From: an uncultured Robinsoniella sp.
GTDB taxonomy: Bacteria > Bacillota > Clostridia > Lachnospirales > Lachnospiraceae
Assembly (NCBI GenBank): GCA_900539655.1
Contig: UQCR01000186.1
Span: 1 to 8,494, forward strand
DNA: 8,494 nt
Reading direction: 5' to 3'
Under the pieces are notes generated by a model. The model searched no databases, was not told the origin of the DNA, and saw only the letters and a program-made list of their open reading frames with translations. The position numbers were made by a program, and so were the translations under genes. Below are positions 1-6,968 of the stretch, piece after piece (position 1 is the first letter of the stretch; every line of letters begins with the position of its first letter).

Positions 1-238
1 TACGCTTCCTCCGCCCATATCAGTTTCCCACCCCCATCTTTCCGAGATTCATGTTCCCGCCAAAAAGCGCTCTGGGAAGGTTAGAAAATACCAGTTCTGC
101 GGTAAGCCTTTCAAATCAATGTCCTGGCTCGCTCCCTTCTCTTTCCGCACACTACCTATATTACACAAAGCGTCCCTTCCTCAGCTAAACCCCAATATAA
201 GTCATTTAATAAAACCCTATAAACCGTTCGCAGCACTA
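1..238. other. Gene-poor left flank
   Basis: No supported gene lies here. One plus-strand frame stays open from base 2 to a stop at 257-259, but it has no visible start or ribosome binding site and its translation is rich in Pro, Ser and Lys with no recognisable domain. On the minus strand short frames can be read through the repeat arm at 128-231. One gives GSVRKEKGA, and the right arm gives the similar GSVQKEKGA, so the repeat may derive from a once-coding or frequently mis-annotated dispersed element. Bases 1-127 have no clear match in the right flank beyond the repeat. Confidence 0.5.
128..231 (-). repeat. Left arm of a long inverted repeat
   Basis: Read on the minus strand, these 104 bases match the plus strand at 8023-8124. 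Shared blocks include GCGAACGGTTTATAG, ATTAAATGACTTATATTGGG, GACGCTTTGTGT, AGGTAGTGT and AAAGAGAAGGG. By hand alignment I count about a dozen differences including two single-base gaps, so identity is near 88%. The inner edge stops 7 bases from the stop codon of the WYL regulator gene. I cannot name the repeat family; a terminal repeat of a mobile unit and a dispersed non-coding repeat both fit. Confidence 0.85.
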
Positions 239-1159
239 CTAGTCAGTGTATGCATCTAAATATTTCACAGCAATTTCTTTTATCAACTTCAGGATATGCT
301 TTTTTACATGATCCGGTTCCAGTACCACCACATCTTTTCCAAATGAGAGGATATAACCATAAACCCAGTCATTTAATGGATATTCCGCACTTACGATAAA
401 ATTTCCTTTTTCTTCAGTTTGTATCTGGTTCAAATCAAATTCATCATAAACCCGGTAAGCGGCTTCACCCGAAAATTGTAATTTTAAATGCACAAGTTCA
501 AAGGGATTTTTCATTTCTATATTTGCGGATTCAGAGGTTAATTCCCTCTTTAAAAAGGTTTGTGAGGTAGTTTTTATGTTTTTTATACGTGTGATTTTGT
601 AAATCCGAAAATTCTCATGTTTTAGGCTGTACCCTTTCAAATACCATGATTTTTCCTTGAACCACAGTTTATAGGGCTCTAATTGAGTGAAATTACATTG
701 CCCAAAAGAATTCAGATAATCAAATTCAACGATTACGTGCTGTAGGATACAATGTTTAATAATGGCAAAAGTATCGATTTCATCAGAGTGGCTTCCCCAA
801 TGGGAGAAATCCACGGATATCCAGTCATCATTTGCCTTCTGAAACAGATTAGCCAGTTTGCTGAGGGATTCTTTGGCACTTGGATATTTCAGCTCCTCCA
901 GTATTTTTAAGGATGCCAGTATTTCATGCTGTTCAGTATCTGAGATCAGGGATTTATCCAGGACGAAGCTGTCCAGCAGGCTGATTCCACCGTATCTGCC
1001 CATATCAGCATAGATGGGGATGCCGGCGGAAGAGAGCATATCAATATCCCGGCAAATAGTGCGTCTTGAGACTTCAAAATGCTCTGCTAACTCCGAAGCA
1101 GTTACTTTCTTTTTATCCAACAGTATATAAATAATCTCAAACAGCCGATTGCTCTGCAT
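239..1159 (-). CDS. YafY-type HTH/WYL-domain transcriptional regulator
   Basis: A DNA-binding regulator of 306 residues, the usual length for the YafY/WYL family. Residues about 5-58 form an HTH_11 winged helix (SELAEHFEVSRRTICRDIDML holds the recognition helix), followed by the typical GRYGGISL wing. A WYL domain spans about 135-200 with the signature W172-Y173-L174, and the C-terminal part (about 225-298) fits a WCX extension. WYL domains are known to sense ligands, including nucleic acid or small molecules; the ligand here is unknown. The start is supported by GAGGGG six bases upstream of the ATG. The gene lies 62 bases behind the GyrI-like gene on the same strand and is probably cotranscribed with it, though a TATAAT (1187-1192, minus) in the gap could give its own promoter. 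I infer that it controls the shared promoter through the palindrome at 1894-1913. It is intact and ends beside the left repeat arm. Confidence 0.92.
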   Translation of the reverse strand: MQSNRLFEIIYILLDKKKVTASELAEHFEVSRRTICRDIDMLSSAGIPIYADMGRYGGISLLDSFVLDKSLISDTEQHEILASLKILEELKYPSAKESLSKLANLFQKANDDWISVDFSHWGSHSDEIDTFAIIKHCILQHVIVEFDYLNSFGQCNFTQLEPYKLWFKEKSWYLKGYSLKHENFRIYKITRIKNIKTTSQTFLKRELTSESANIEMKNPFELVHLKLQFSGEAAYRVYDEFDLNQIQTEEKGNFIVSAEYPLNDWVYGYILSFGKDVVVLEPDHVKKHILKLIKEIAVKYLDAYTD

Positions 1160-1186
1160 AGATATCCCCTCTCATATGATAATGCC

Positions 1187-1192
1187 ATTATA
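1187..1192 (-). promoter_or_regulatory. Possible internal -10 box before the WYL regulator
   Basis: A perfect TATAAT on the minus strand lies between the GyrI-like and WYL genes, 27 bases upstream of the WYL start codon. I find no convincing -35 box at 16 to 18 bases, and no extended -10 TG. It may be a weak internal promoter or chance in an AT-rich gap. Confidence 0.3.
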
Positions 1193-1221
1193 TTAACATA
1201 AATATAACAGGAGTAACAGAT

Positions 1222-1854
1222 TTATTTTGGACATACATCGTAGCGCAGAACCGTTTTTAAATTAGCCTGGATAACTGTTTTCACCACGATATATATTTCT
1301 TTGTGCGTATCATGAATTCGCCTGAGATTATGATCCATGCAGAATTCATCCATAAACCTAAAGCTGGCTGGCTCATTATCATATGGCCCGGTATGCAGGA
1401 TTTGAACGGATTGATGTTCCTCTATGGCAATCAATGACAGTTCATTTAAGAGCGGGTTTTGTTTTTTCTTCTTTACAGTTGCGATTCCCTCTGCAATAAT
1501 TTCATCCGGCACAAAATCCGGAATAGCGATCATGATTTCATAAATAAGCTCGCTTTTTATTAACGCGCCAGCTTGCTTTCCCTTTTCGGTCATATCCCAT
1601 ACAGCCTCCAGGGGATTAACGGAATAATTATCATATAAAGTTTCCCAAGCTGTGGACTTGTAATTTTTTTTGTATTGGGATTTTATACTGTATGCCGCGG
1701 GGAATAGCGCACTTATTTTCTCACTGAATTCCTGGCTGTTTGGATCACCCTTGCCTTTCAGGGATATAAATTTCTGCTTTGGTACGGTGATCAATACTGG
1801 TTGTGTTTTGGGCAGATATAGTTCTTTTTCTTGTTTTTTCCATTCGTAATTCAT
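1222..1854 (-). CDS. GyrI-like small-molecule-binding domain protein
   Basis: A 210-residue soluble protein of the GyrI-like (SbmC/SHS2-fold) family, with no signal peptide or membrane segment. Family marks are the N-terminal ELYLPKTQP block (11-19), FISLKGKGDPN (29-39), PLEAVWDM (81-88), the KKKKQNPLLNEL region (128-139), GPYDNEPAS (156-164) and HKEIYI (184-189), all in the order seen in full-length Firmicute members. Relatives bind hydrophobic or planar small molecules. Some are established hydrolases of cyclopropane-bearing DNA-alkylating natural products, while GyrI of E. coli protects DNA gyrase. Which role applies here cannot be read from the sequence. The start has AAGGAGG eight bases upstream. 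It is the first gene of a probable two-gene unit with the WYL regulator, suggesting a ligand-sensing plus sequestration or detoxification pair. Confidence 0.9.
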   Translation of the reverse strand: MNYEWKKQEKELYLPKTQPVLITVPKQKFISLKGKGDPNSQEFSEKISALFPAAYSIKSQYKKNYKSTAWETLYDNYSVNPLEAVWDMTEKGKQAGALIKSELIYEIMIAIPDFVPDEIIAEGIATVKKKKQNPLLNELSLIAIEEHQSVQILHTGPYDNEPASFRFMDEFCMDHNLRRIHDTHKEIYIVVKTVIQANLKTVLRYDVCPK

Positions 1855-1882
1855 AATGAAAACCTCCTTTTTCCGTTATCTT

Positions 1883-1912
1883 ATCATAATAAGTGTGACA
1901 TCTGGGTGTCAC
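1883..1912 (-). promoter_or_regulatory. Promoter of the GyrI-like/WYL unit
   Basis: On the minus strand, a -35 box GTGACA (1912 to 1907, 5 of 6 to consensus) and a -10 box TATGAT (1888 to 1883, 5 of 6) are separated by 18 bases. Transcription would start about 20 bases upstream of the gene, leaving room for the AAGGAGG site. The -35 box is embedded in the inverted repeat 1894-1913, which also covers most of the spacer, so a protein bound there should block RNA polymerase. Confidence 0.6.
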
Positions 1913-1913
1913 A
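1894..1913. promoter_or_regulatory. Candidate operator, TGTGACA-N6-TGTCACA
   Basis: A perfect inverted repeat with 7-bp arms (1894-1900 and 1907-1913) and a 6-bp spacer sits on the -35 box and spacer of the GyrI-like promoter. Its size and symmetry suit a dimeric winged-helix repressor. The WYL regulator two genes downstream is the likely binder by context. The MarR protein encoded on the other side is less likely, because it has its own differently shaped sites at 2021 and 2522. Confidence 0.65.
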
Positions 1914-2020
1914 TATAAAATAGAATTTGCATAAAGATCCGTTTATATTTGAAAAACAGCCTAAATTCCAACACTTTGGTTTGCAGGACAAATCCCGCAA
2001 AGAAAATTATAAAAAAGAAG

Positions 2021-2032
2021 TTGCGCGCGCAA
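2021..2032. promoter_or_regulatory. Candidate MarR operator 1, on the marR -35 box
   Basis: A perfect 12-bp palindrome TTGCGCGCGCAA whose left half is also the -35 box of the marR promoter. A near-identical site (one centre base changed) recurs at 2522-2533, before the ABC genes. The repetition of the motif on both sides of marR is the main evidence for an autoregulatory MarR site. Confidence 0.75.
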
Positions 2033-2049
2033 CAATATGGTGCTATAAT
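2021..2049 (+). promoter_or_regulatory. marR promoter
   Basis: The -35 box TTGCGC (2021-2026) and a perfect -10 box TATAAT (2044-2049) have the ideal 17-base spacing, and the -10 is extended by TG at 2041-2042. The predicted start of transcription near 2056 leaves a leader of about 20 bases that holds the AGGGA ribosome binding site (2066-2070). Overlap of the -35 box with the palindrome implies repression by steric exclusion. Confidence 0.8.
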
Positions 2050-2076
2050 GACATAAAAAGAAAGCAGGGAATTGTC

Positions 2077-2505
2077 ATGGATCAAGCGTTTAAGTGGCTG
2101 TCTATATTAGGAAGATTGGGGAATGTTTATGCCGACCAGCATTTTAGGGAAATGAATATCAACAGCAGCCATCATGTTTTTATTATCCATATTTGCAAAA
2201 ATCCAGGAATTACGCAGGATAAGTTGAAAACGCTGATTTATATCCACCCAAGCAATATTACAAGGGCTTTGGATTATCTAGAAAAAGAAGAGTATCTCAC
2301 CAGAGAAGCTTTTATAAGCGATAAGCGCACCTGCAAGCTATATCCCACTGAAAAAGCTTATAAGGCATTTGAAACAATAAACAAAGTAATGTCTGACTGG
2401 GAAAAAATGATTACGTCGGATATGACAGAAGAGCAGTCAGAAGAATTTCTTGCATTGTTAAAGCAGGCAGGAAGCAAGGCAACAGAATATTTTTTTGGAA
2501 GGTAA
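2077..2505 (+). CDS. MarR-family transcriptional regulator
   Basis: A 142-residue winged-helix regulator of usual MarR length. Helical N-terminus about 1-28; winged helix about 32-100 with GITQDKLKTLIYIHPSNITR leading into the recognition helix (58-70, HPSNITRALDYLE) and a wing carrying the family DKR motif at 82-84. A C-terminal helix (about 115-138) would complete the dimer interface. The ATG at 2077 is chosen because it follows AGGGA by six bases and starts behind the promoter at 2021-2049. The frame stays open 50 codons further upstream, but those codons run through the promoter and give no MarR sequence. Directly before two exporter genes and between two copies of the same palindrome, it is probably an autorepressor and repressor of the exporter, released by a compound the pump removes. 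The inducing compound cannot be told. Confidence 0.92.
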   Translation: MDQAFKWLSILGRLGNVYADQHFREMNINSSHHVFIIHICKNPGITQDKLKTLIYIHPSNITRALDYLEKEEYLTREAFISDKRTCKLYPTEKAYKAFETINKVMSDWEKMITSDMTEEQSEEFLALLKQAGSKATEYFFGR

Positions 2506-2521
2506 TCTTTTAACCAATTAA

Positions 2522-2533
2522 TTGCGGGCGCAA
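2522..2533. promoter_or_regulatory. Candidate MarR operator 2, before the exporter genes
   Basis: TTGCGGGCGCAA differs from operator 1 only at one central position and is followed by a similar AT-rich flank (AAATAAATA here, AACAATATG at operator 1). It lies 16 bases after the marR stop codon and 119 bases before the first ABC gene. A weak promoter may surround it (CAATTA at 2515-2520 and TATAGA at 2539-2544, 18 bases apart), but I do not find a strong one, so the exporter may depend partly on read-through from marR. Confidence 0.7.
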
Positions 2534-2566
2534 ATAAATATAGAAGCTAAGAGCGAAACGAGTAGT

Positions 2567-2594
2567 GTTAATCACATAAATCCGGTTGATTAAC
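2567..2594. promoter_or_regulatory. Inverted repeat in the leader of the exporter genes
   Basis: Perfect 8-bp arms GTTAATCA (2567-2574) and TGATTAAC (2587-2594) with a 12-base spacer lie in the untranslated region between marR and the first ABC gene. No U-tract follows, so this is not an ordinary terminator. It could be a second operator of different specificity, an RNA hairpin in the leader, or chance. Confidence 0.35.
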
Positions 2595-2652
2595 CTGCCC
2601 GTTATTTTGTTGGTAAAGATGAAAGAAAATAAAAAAGGAGATAGGAAAAGCA

Positions 2653-4398
2653 ATGATTAGAGAACTTATGAAATGTATCAGAGAATTTAAAAAAGCCTCC
2701 ATTCAGGCGCCAATATTGGTTTCTTTGGAAGTTGTTATGGAATGTATTATTCCATTTTTGATTGCGCAGTTAGTCAATCAGATCAAAGCGGGCTGTGACC
2801 TCATTGTGCTGCTTCAATATGGATTGCTGCTGGTTGTTATGGCAGGGTTGTCCCTGACTTTTGGAGCACTGGCGGGAACTGCCTGCGCAACGGCATCCTG
2901 CGGTTTTGCCCGTAATATCAGAAAGGATATGTATTATAAAATACAGAGTTATTCTTTCGAAAATATTGATAAATTTTCAACGTCTTCCCTGGTAACCCGG
3001 CTTACCACAGATGTTACGAATGTCCAGAATGCCTACATGATGATTGTAAGAACGGCAATCCGGTGTCCATTAATGCTGCTGTTTGCATTTGTTATGGCAT
3101 TTATTATGGGCGGTAAGATGGCATTTATTTTTCTGATTGTAATCCCCATTCTGGGATTTGGGCTCTTTTTAGTAATTCGAAAAGTTATGCCTTTATTTAA
3201 GAAAGTATTTAAAAAATATGACGCACTGAACAACTCGGTACAGGAAAATATCAAAGGTATGCGGGTTGTAAAATCATATGTCAGAGAAGACTATGAAAAA
3301 GAAAAATTCGGCACCGCAGCCGGAGATGTGTGCAATGATTTTACAAGGGCAGAACGAATTTTAGCGATTAACAATCCGCTGATGCAGTTTTGTATTTATT
3401 CCGTAATGATATTTGTAATGTCATTTGGCTCCTATACAATTATCACTTCCCGAGGTCTGGACCTGGATGTAGGGCAGTTATCCTCTCTGTTAGCCTATAG
3501 CTTTCAGATTTTGAGCAGCCTTATGATGCTTTCTATGGTATTTGTCATGATCACAATGGCAAGTGAATCTTCCAAACGTATTGTGGAAGTGTTAACAGAA
3601 GACAGTTCACTGGCGAATCCGGTAAATCCGGTTTATGGGGTGGCTGACGGCTCCATTGATTTTGAACAGGTGAATTTTAAATATTCAATGAAGGCTGAAA
3701 AAATGGCGCTTGCCGATATTAATCTACATATAAAATCGGGAGAAACCATTGGCATTATCGGAGGAACCGGCTCTTCAAAATCTTCCCTGATCCAGTTGAT
3801 CTCCAGGCTGTACGATACTACAGAAGGCGTTGTAAAAGTAGGCGGGATTGATGTCAGGGATTATGATCTGGAGACCCTTAGAAATCAGGTTGCAGTTGTT
3901 CTGCAGAAAAATATCCTGTTTTCCGGTACGATTAAAGAGAATCTGAGATGGGGAAATAAAGAGGCAACAGATGAAGAAATGATAGAGGCTTGTAAGCTGG
4001 CACAGGCGGATGAATTTATTATGCAGTTCCCAAATCAGTATGATACTTACATTGAACAGGGAGGATCAAATGTTTCCGGTGGGCAGAAACAGAGGCTTTG
4101 TATTGCCAGAGCTCTTTTAAAGAAGCCGAAAATCATTATTTTAGACGATTCCACAAGTGCGGTTGATACAAAGACAGATGCGCTGATCAGAAAAGCATTT
4201 CGGGAATTTATCCCCGATACAACAAAACTTATCATTGCACAGAGAACCTCTTCCGTACAGGATGCAGACCGCATTGTAGTTATGGATGGGGGTACCATTC
4301 ATGCTGTGGGAACTCATGAGGAACTGTTAAGAGACAACACAATATACCAGGAAGTATACAATTCACAAAATAAGGCAGGTGGTTCTGATGAAGAATAA
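2653..4398 (+). CDS. ABC exporter half-transporter, degenerate-site subunit
   Basis: A 581-residue membrane-fused ABC half-transporter: transmembrane domain about 1-310 with six predicted helices, then nucleotide-binding domain about 335-575. Seen motifs: A-loop Y344, Walker A GGTGSSKS (370-377), Q-loop Q418, signature VSGGQ (474-478), Walker B IIILDD (494-499), D-loop SAVDT, and AQR at 529-531. Asp499 replaces the catalytic Glu and Gln530 replaces the switch His, while Ser375 replaces the second conserved Walker A Gly. This is the pattern of the degenerate-site partner in heterodimeric exporters such as TM287/288 and EfrCD. Its canonical VSGGQ would complete the active site of the partner. 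The ATG has AGGAG at 2636-2640 (12 bases away) or AGG at 2643-2645 (7 bases). Its end overlaps the next gene by 11 bases, indicating translational coupling. Likely substrates are drugs or other hydrophobic compounds; none can be named. Confidence 0.95.
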   Translation: MIRELMKCIREFKKASIQAPILVSLEVVMECIIPFLIAQLVNQIKAGCDLIVLLQYGLLLVVMAGLSLTFGALAGTACATASCGFARNIRKDMYYKIQSYSFENIDKFSTSSLVTRLTTDVTNVQNAYMMIVRTAIRCPLMLLFAFVMAFIMGGKMAFIFLIVIPILGFGLFLVIRKVMPLFKKVFKKYDALNNSVQENIKGMRVVKSYVREDYEKEKFGTAAGDVCNDFTRAERILAINNPLMQFCIYSVMIFVMSFGSYTIITSRGLDLDVGQLSSLLAYSFQILSSLMMLSMVFVMITMASESSKRIVEVLTEDSSLANPVNPVYGVADGSIDFEQVNFKYSMKAEKMALADINLHIKSGETIGIIGGTGSSKSSLIQLISRLYDTTEGVVKVGGIDVRDYDLETLRNQVAVVLQKNILFSGTIKENLRWGNKEATDEEMIEACKLAQADEFIMQFPNQYDTYIEQGGSNVSGGQKQRLCIARALLKKPKIIILDDSTSAVDTKTDALIRKAFREFIPDTTKLIIAQRTSSVQDADRIVVMDGGTIHAVGTHEELLRDNTIYQEVYNSQNKAGGSDEE

Positions 4399-6268
4399 AA
4401 AAGGAGTATTAGGGAGGGTTATTAAGACGCTGTTTGGCTTTTACCCTGTGATGATGCCGGTGGTTCTGATCTGTATCATTTTCAACGCGGTTATCAGTTC
4501 CATTCCCGCTGTATTCATGCAGAATGTGATTGCGACCATCGAGCAGAGCTGGCAAAGCGGTGCCTGGGATAAAGTATCTGCTAAAATCATGGGGCTGGTA
4601 CTGCTTCTGGTGACATTTTATGTATTGTCACTTTTGGCATCCGTAATTTACAACCAGATGATGGCTGTGATTACCCAGGGTACGTTAAAAAAGCTGCGTC
4701 AGAAAATGTTTAATGGCATGCAGGATCTGCCGGTCCGCTTTTTTGATACGCATAACCATGGTGATATAATGAGTTATTACACCAATGATATCGATACGCT
4801 GCGTCAGATGATTTCTCAGAGTTTTCCGCAGCTGCTGGTATCCGGTGTTACGGTGCTGACGATATTTTTTATTATGCTTTACTATAGCTTGTGGCTGACA
4901 ATTGTAGTTGTGATCGGTGTAGTATTTATGGTGGCTGTTACCAAGAAGATTGGTGGAAATTCAGCCAAATATTTTATCCGCCAGCAGAAATCCCTTGGTG
5001 AGGCGGAAGGATTTGTAGAGGAAATGATGAACGGGCAGAAGGTTATCAAGGTATTCTGCCATGAAGAAGAGAGTAAATCTGATTTTGACCGCTACAATGA
5101 TGCATTATTTCACGACGCACAACAGGCAAATAAATTTGCCAATACCCTTATGCCAATCTTAAACAATATAGGAAATGTCCTCTATGTTATCGTTGCGCTG
5201 ATCGGGGGAATACTCCTTCTCTATAATGTGCCGAATATTAGTATATCCGGAATGGCAATTGGTATCAGTATTGTAGTTCCGTTTTTAAATATGACCAGGC
5301 AGTTTTCCGGAAATGTAAGCCAGGTGTCCAATCAGCTGAATGCAGTGATTATGGGTCTGGCGGGTGCCGGCAGGGTATTTTCTCTGATCGATGAAGTGCC
5401 GGAAGTGGATGAAGGCTATGTAACCTTAGTGAATACCAGGGAAGTAAACGGTGAGATGGTGGAATGCAAGGAACGTACCGGTATGTGGGCATGGAAACAT
5501 CCTCATGAAAACGGAACCACAACCTACACCAAATTAACCGGAGATGTACGGTTGTATGATGTTGATTTTGGATATGTGGATAATAAAATTGTGCTTCACA
5601 ATATTACCCTTTACGCAGAGCCGGGGCAGAAAGTAGCGTTTGTTGGGGCAACGGGAGCCGGAAAAACCACTATCACAAACTTAATTAACCGTTTTTATGA
5701 TATCGCAGACGGTAAAATCCGATACGATGGCATCAATATTAATAAAATTAAGAAAGCGGACCTGCGCCGTTCACTGGGCATAGTCCTCCAGGATACAAAT
5801 CTTTTCACGGGTACTGTTATGGAAAATATCCGCTACGGAAAACTGGATGCTACGGAGGAGGAGTGCATGGAAGCAGCCAAGCTTTCCGGTGCCCATGACT
5901 TTATCACCAGGCTCCCGGACGGCTATCAAACACAGCTGTCGGGAAATGGAGGGAACTTATCCCAGGGACAGAGACAGCTTCTGGCAATTGCCCGCGCCGC
6001 TGTAGCCGATCCTCCGGTAATGATTCTGGATGAAGCCACAAGTTCCATCGATACGCGTACCGAAGCCATCGTACAAAGAGGCATGGATGCCCTGATGAAA
6101 GGAAGAACCGTATTCGTCATTGCCCATCGTCTGTCCACTGTTCGAAATTCAGATGTCATCATGGTTTTGGATCAGGGAAGTATAATTGAACGCGGCAGCC
6201 ATGATAAGCTGATTGAGGATAAAGGAAAATATTATCAGCTGTATACAGGGGCATTTGAACTGGAATAA
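4388..6268 (+). CDS. ABC exporter half-transporter, canonical catalytic subunit
   Basis: A 626-residue half-transporter: transmembrane domain about 15-330, nucleotide-binding domain about 386-622. Walker A GATGAGKT (420-427), Q-loop Q468, Walker B VMILDE (544-549) with catalytic Glu549, and switch His580 are all intact. Its signature reads LSQGQ (524-528), a departure from LSGGQ, and would face the degenerate site of the partner. The two proteins thus form one working and one impaired ATP site, as known for heterodimeric type IV (B-family) exporters. About 45 residues (341-385, including WAWKHPH) are inserted between the two domains. ATG 4388 is preferred over the GTG at 4379 because AGGTGG (4377-4382) lies five bases before it, and the GTG overlaps that site. 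The gene overlaps its partner by 11 bases and is followed by a terminator, so it ends the marR-exporter unit. Confidence 0.95.
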   Translation: MKNKKGVLGRVIKTLFGFYPVMMPVVLICIIFNAVISSIPAVFMQNVIATIEQSWQSGAWDKVSAKIMGLVLLLVTFYVLSLLASVIYNQMMAVITQGTLKKLRQKMFNGMQDLPVRFFDTHNHGDIMSYYTNDIDTLRQMISQSFPQLLVSGVTVLTIFFIMLYYSLWLTIVVVIGVVFMVAVTKKIGGNSAKYFIRQQKSLGEAEGFVEEMMNGQKVIKVFCHEEESKSDFDRYNDALFHDAQQANKFANTLMPILNNIGNVLYVIVALIGGILLLYNVPNISISGMAIGISIVVPFLNMTRQFSGNVSQVSNQLNAVIMGLAGAGRVFSLIDEVPEVDEGYVTLVNTREVNGEMVECKERTGMWAWKHPHENGTTTYTKLTGDVRLYDVDFGYVDNKIVLHNITLYAEPGQKVAFVGATGAGKTTITNLINRFYDIADGKIRYDGININKIKKADLRRSLGIVLQDTNLFTGTVMENIRYGKLDATEEECMEAAKLSGAHDFITRLPDGYQTQLSGNGGNLSQGQRQLLAIARAAVADPPVMILDEATSSIDTRTEAIVQRGMDALMKGRTVFVIAHRLSTVRNSDVIMVLDQGSIIERGSHDKLIEDKGKYYQLYTGAFELE

Positions 6269-6293
6269 ATCCGTATAATAAAAACGCAAGGCA

Positions 6294-6325
6294 GGGAGAT
6301 TCGCATCACAGCGAGTCTCCCTTTT
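6294..6325 (+). terminator. Intrinsic terminator of the marR-exporter unit
   Basis: An 11-pair stem, GGGAGATTCGC (6294-6304) with GCGAGTCTCCC (6311-6321), has one T-G wobble pair, a 6-base loop ATCACA and a TTTT run. It begins 25 bases after the stop codon of the second ABC gene. Confidence 0.9.
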
Positions 6326-6382
6326 CTGTGCGCTGTAGTAAGTACTCTATCGGGACTGTGATCACTGTTTATCAAGGCAGAT

Positions 6383-6660
6383 TCACTGTGAGGTCAGCAG
6401 ATTATTTCTGTCTATAGGAGAGAAGAGTGCTCGAAATATACCTCTTGCAATGGGACCCGCAATGAATAGCTGAACTGGAGTGCCATAACAAAATTTTTGC
6501 AGTAAGCAGCCAGATAGTTTGGAATGAACTGGTTAGTAAATCTATAATCATGGTATACACCCAAGATGCTGGCTAACGCAACCTGAGATACAACAGTAAA
6601 AATCTGAATGGTTAATATAATTATAATCTGCCGGTCTCCGGGGTGTACCACCTTCGGCAT
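6383..6660 (-). pseudogene. DUF2798 family membrane protein gene, frameshifted
   Basis: The minus-strand ATG at 6660 follows a strong GGAGG site by eight bases and begins MPKVVHPGDRQ, a hydrophobic helix (about 12-33), then NYLAAYCKNFVMAL. In that frame the sequence turns unrelated (FSYSLRVPLQEVYFE) and stops at 6412. In the next frame it continues as QLFIAGPIARGIFRALF to a stop at 6385-6383. That block completes the family ending (NF-x-MAL-x-x-Q-x-F-x-AGP-x-x-R). One missing base near 6472-6476 reconciles the two parts, giving a product of about 92 residues, common for small DUF2798 proteins, which are membrane proteins of unknown role. The break could be a real mutation or a sequencing error. 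The longer frame reaching up to 6765 is unlikely, since the ribosome binding site marks 6660. Confidence 0.7.
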
Positions 6661-6968
6661 TTCTTTTTCCTCCGTATTAAAAAAATTAAAGTTTGCTGAG
6701 TGTTGTAACAATTTTTTACAAAAAAATAAATGCCCCTCTACCGTCCGACATTGGCAGAGTGACATTTTATGTCTGGTAAAACTATATTATTTTAAGTAAG
6801 AATTTGTTTACAACAGCTACTGTAATCATTATACATGTTTTTTCTTTTCCAGGCAATACTTTTTTGATTAAGAAGTTATACTGCATGATGAAGAAAGGAT
6901 ATAAAGCCTTGAGACATGCTTAATTATTGTGAAAATATTTATGACTATTGATAGCCATGTGGATTATA
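6661..6968. other. AT-rich gap without a gene
   Basis: No gene is supported here. It holds the upstream region of the DUF2798 remnant, with several poly-T/poly-A runs and no clear promoter, and the left arm of the hairpin described at 6904-6977. Short open frames on both strands lack ribosome binding sites and recognisable sequence. Confidence 0.5.

Noticed and set aside
128..231. Left repeat as the end of a named IS family or a group II intron
   Set aside because: Faint resemblances to terminal motifs were too short to support any family, and no transposase or reverse transcriptase sequence is in the window.
2..259. Open plus-strand frame at the left edge as the tail of a truncated gene
   Set aside because: No start, ribosome binding site or family features; it crosses the repeat arm and the 3' end of the WYL gene.
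1927..2076. 50-codon N-terminal extension of the MarR frame
   Set aside because: It runs through the marR promoter and operator, has no MarR-like sequence, and the ATG at 2077 has a better-placed ribosome binding site.
6608..6799. 63-codon plus-strand frame
   Set aside because: It lies antisense to the start of the DUF2798 remnant and lacks a ribosome binding site.
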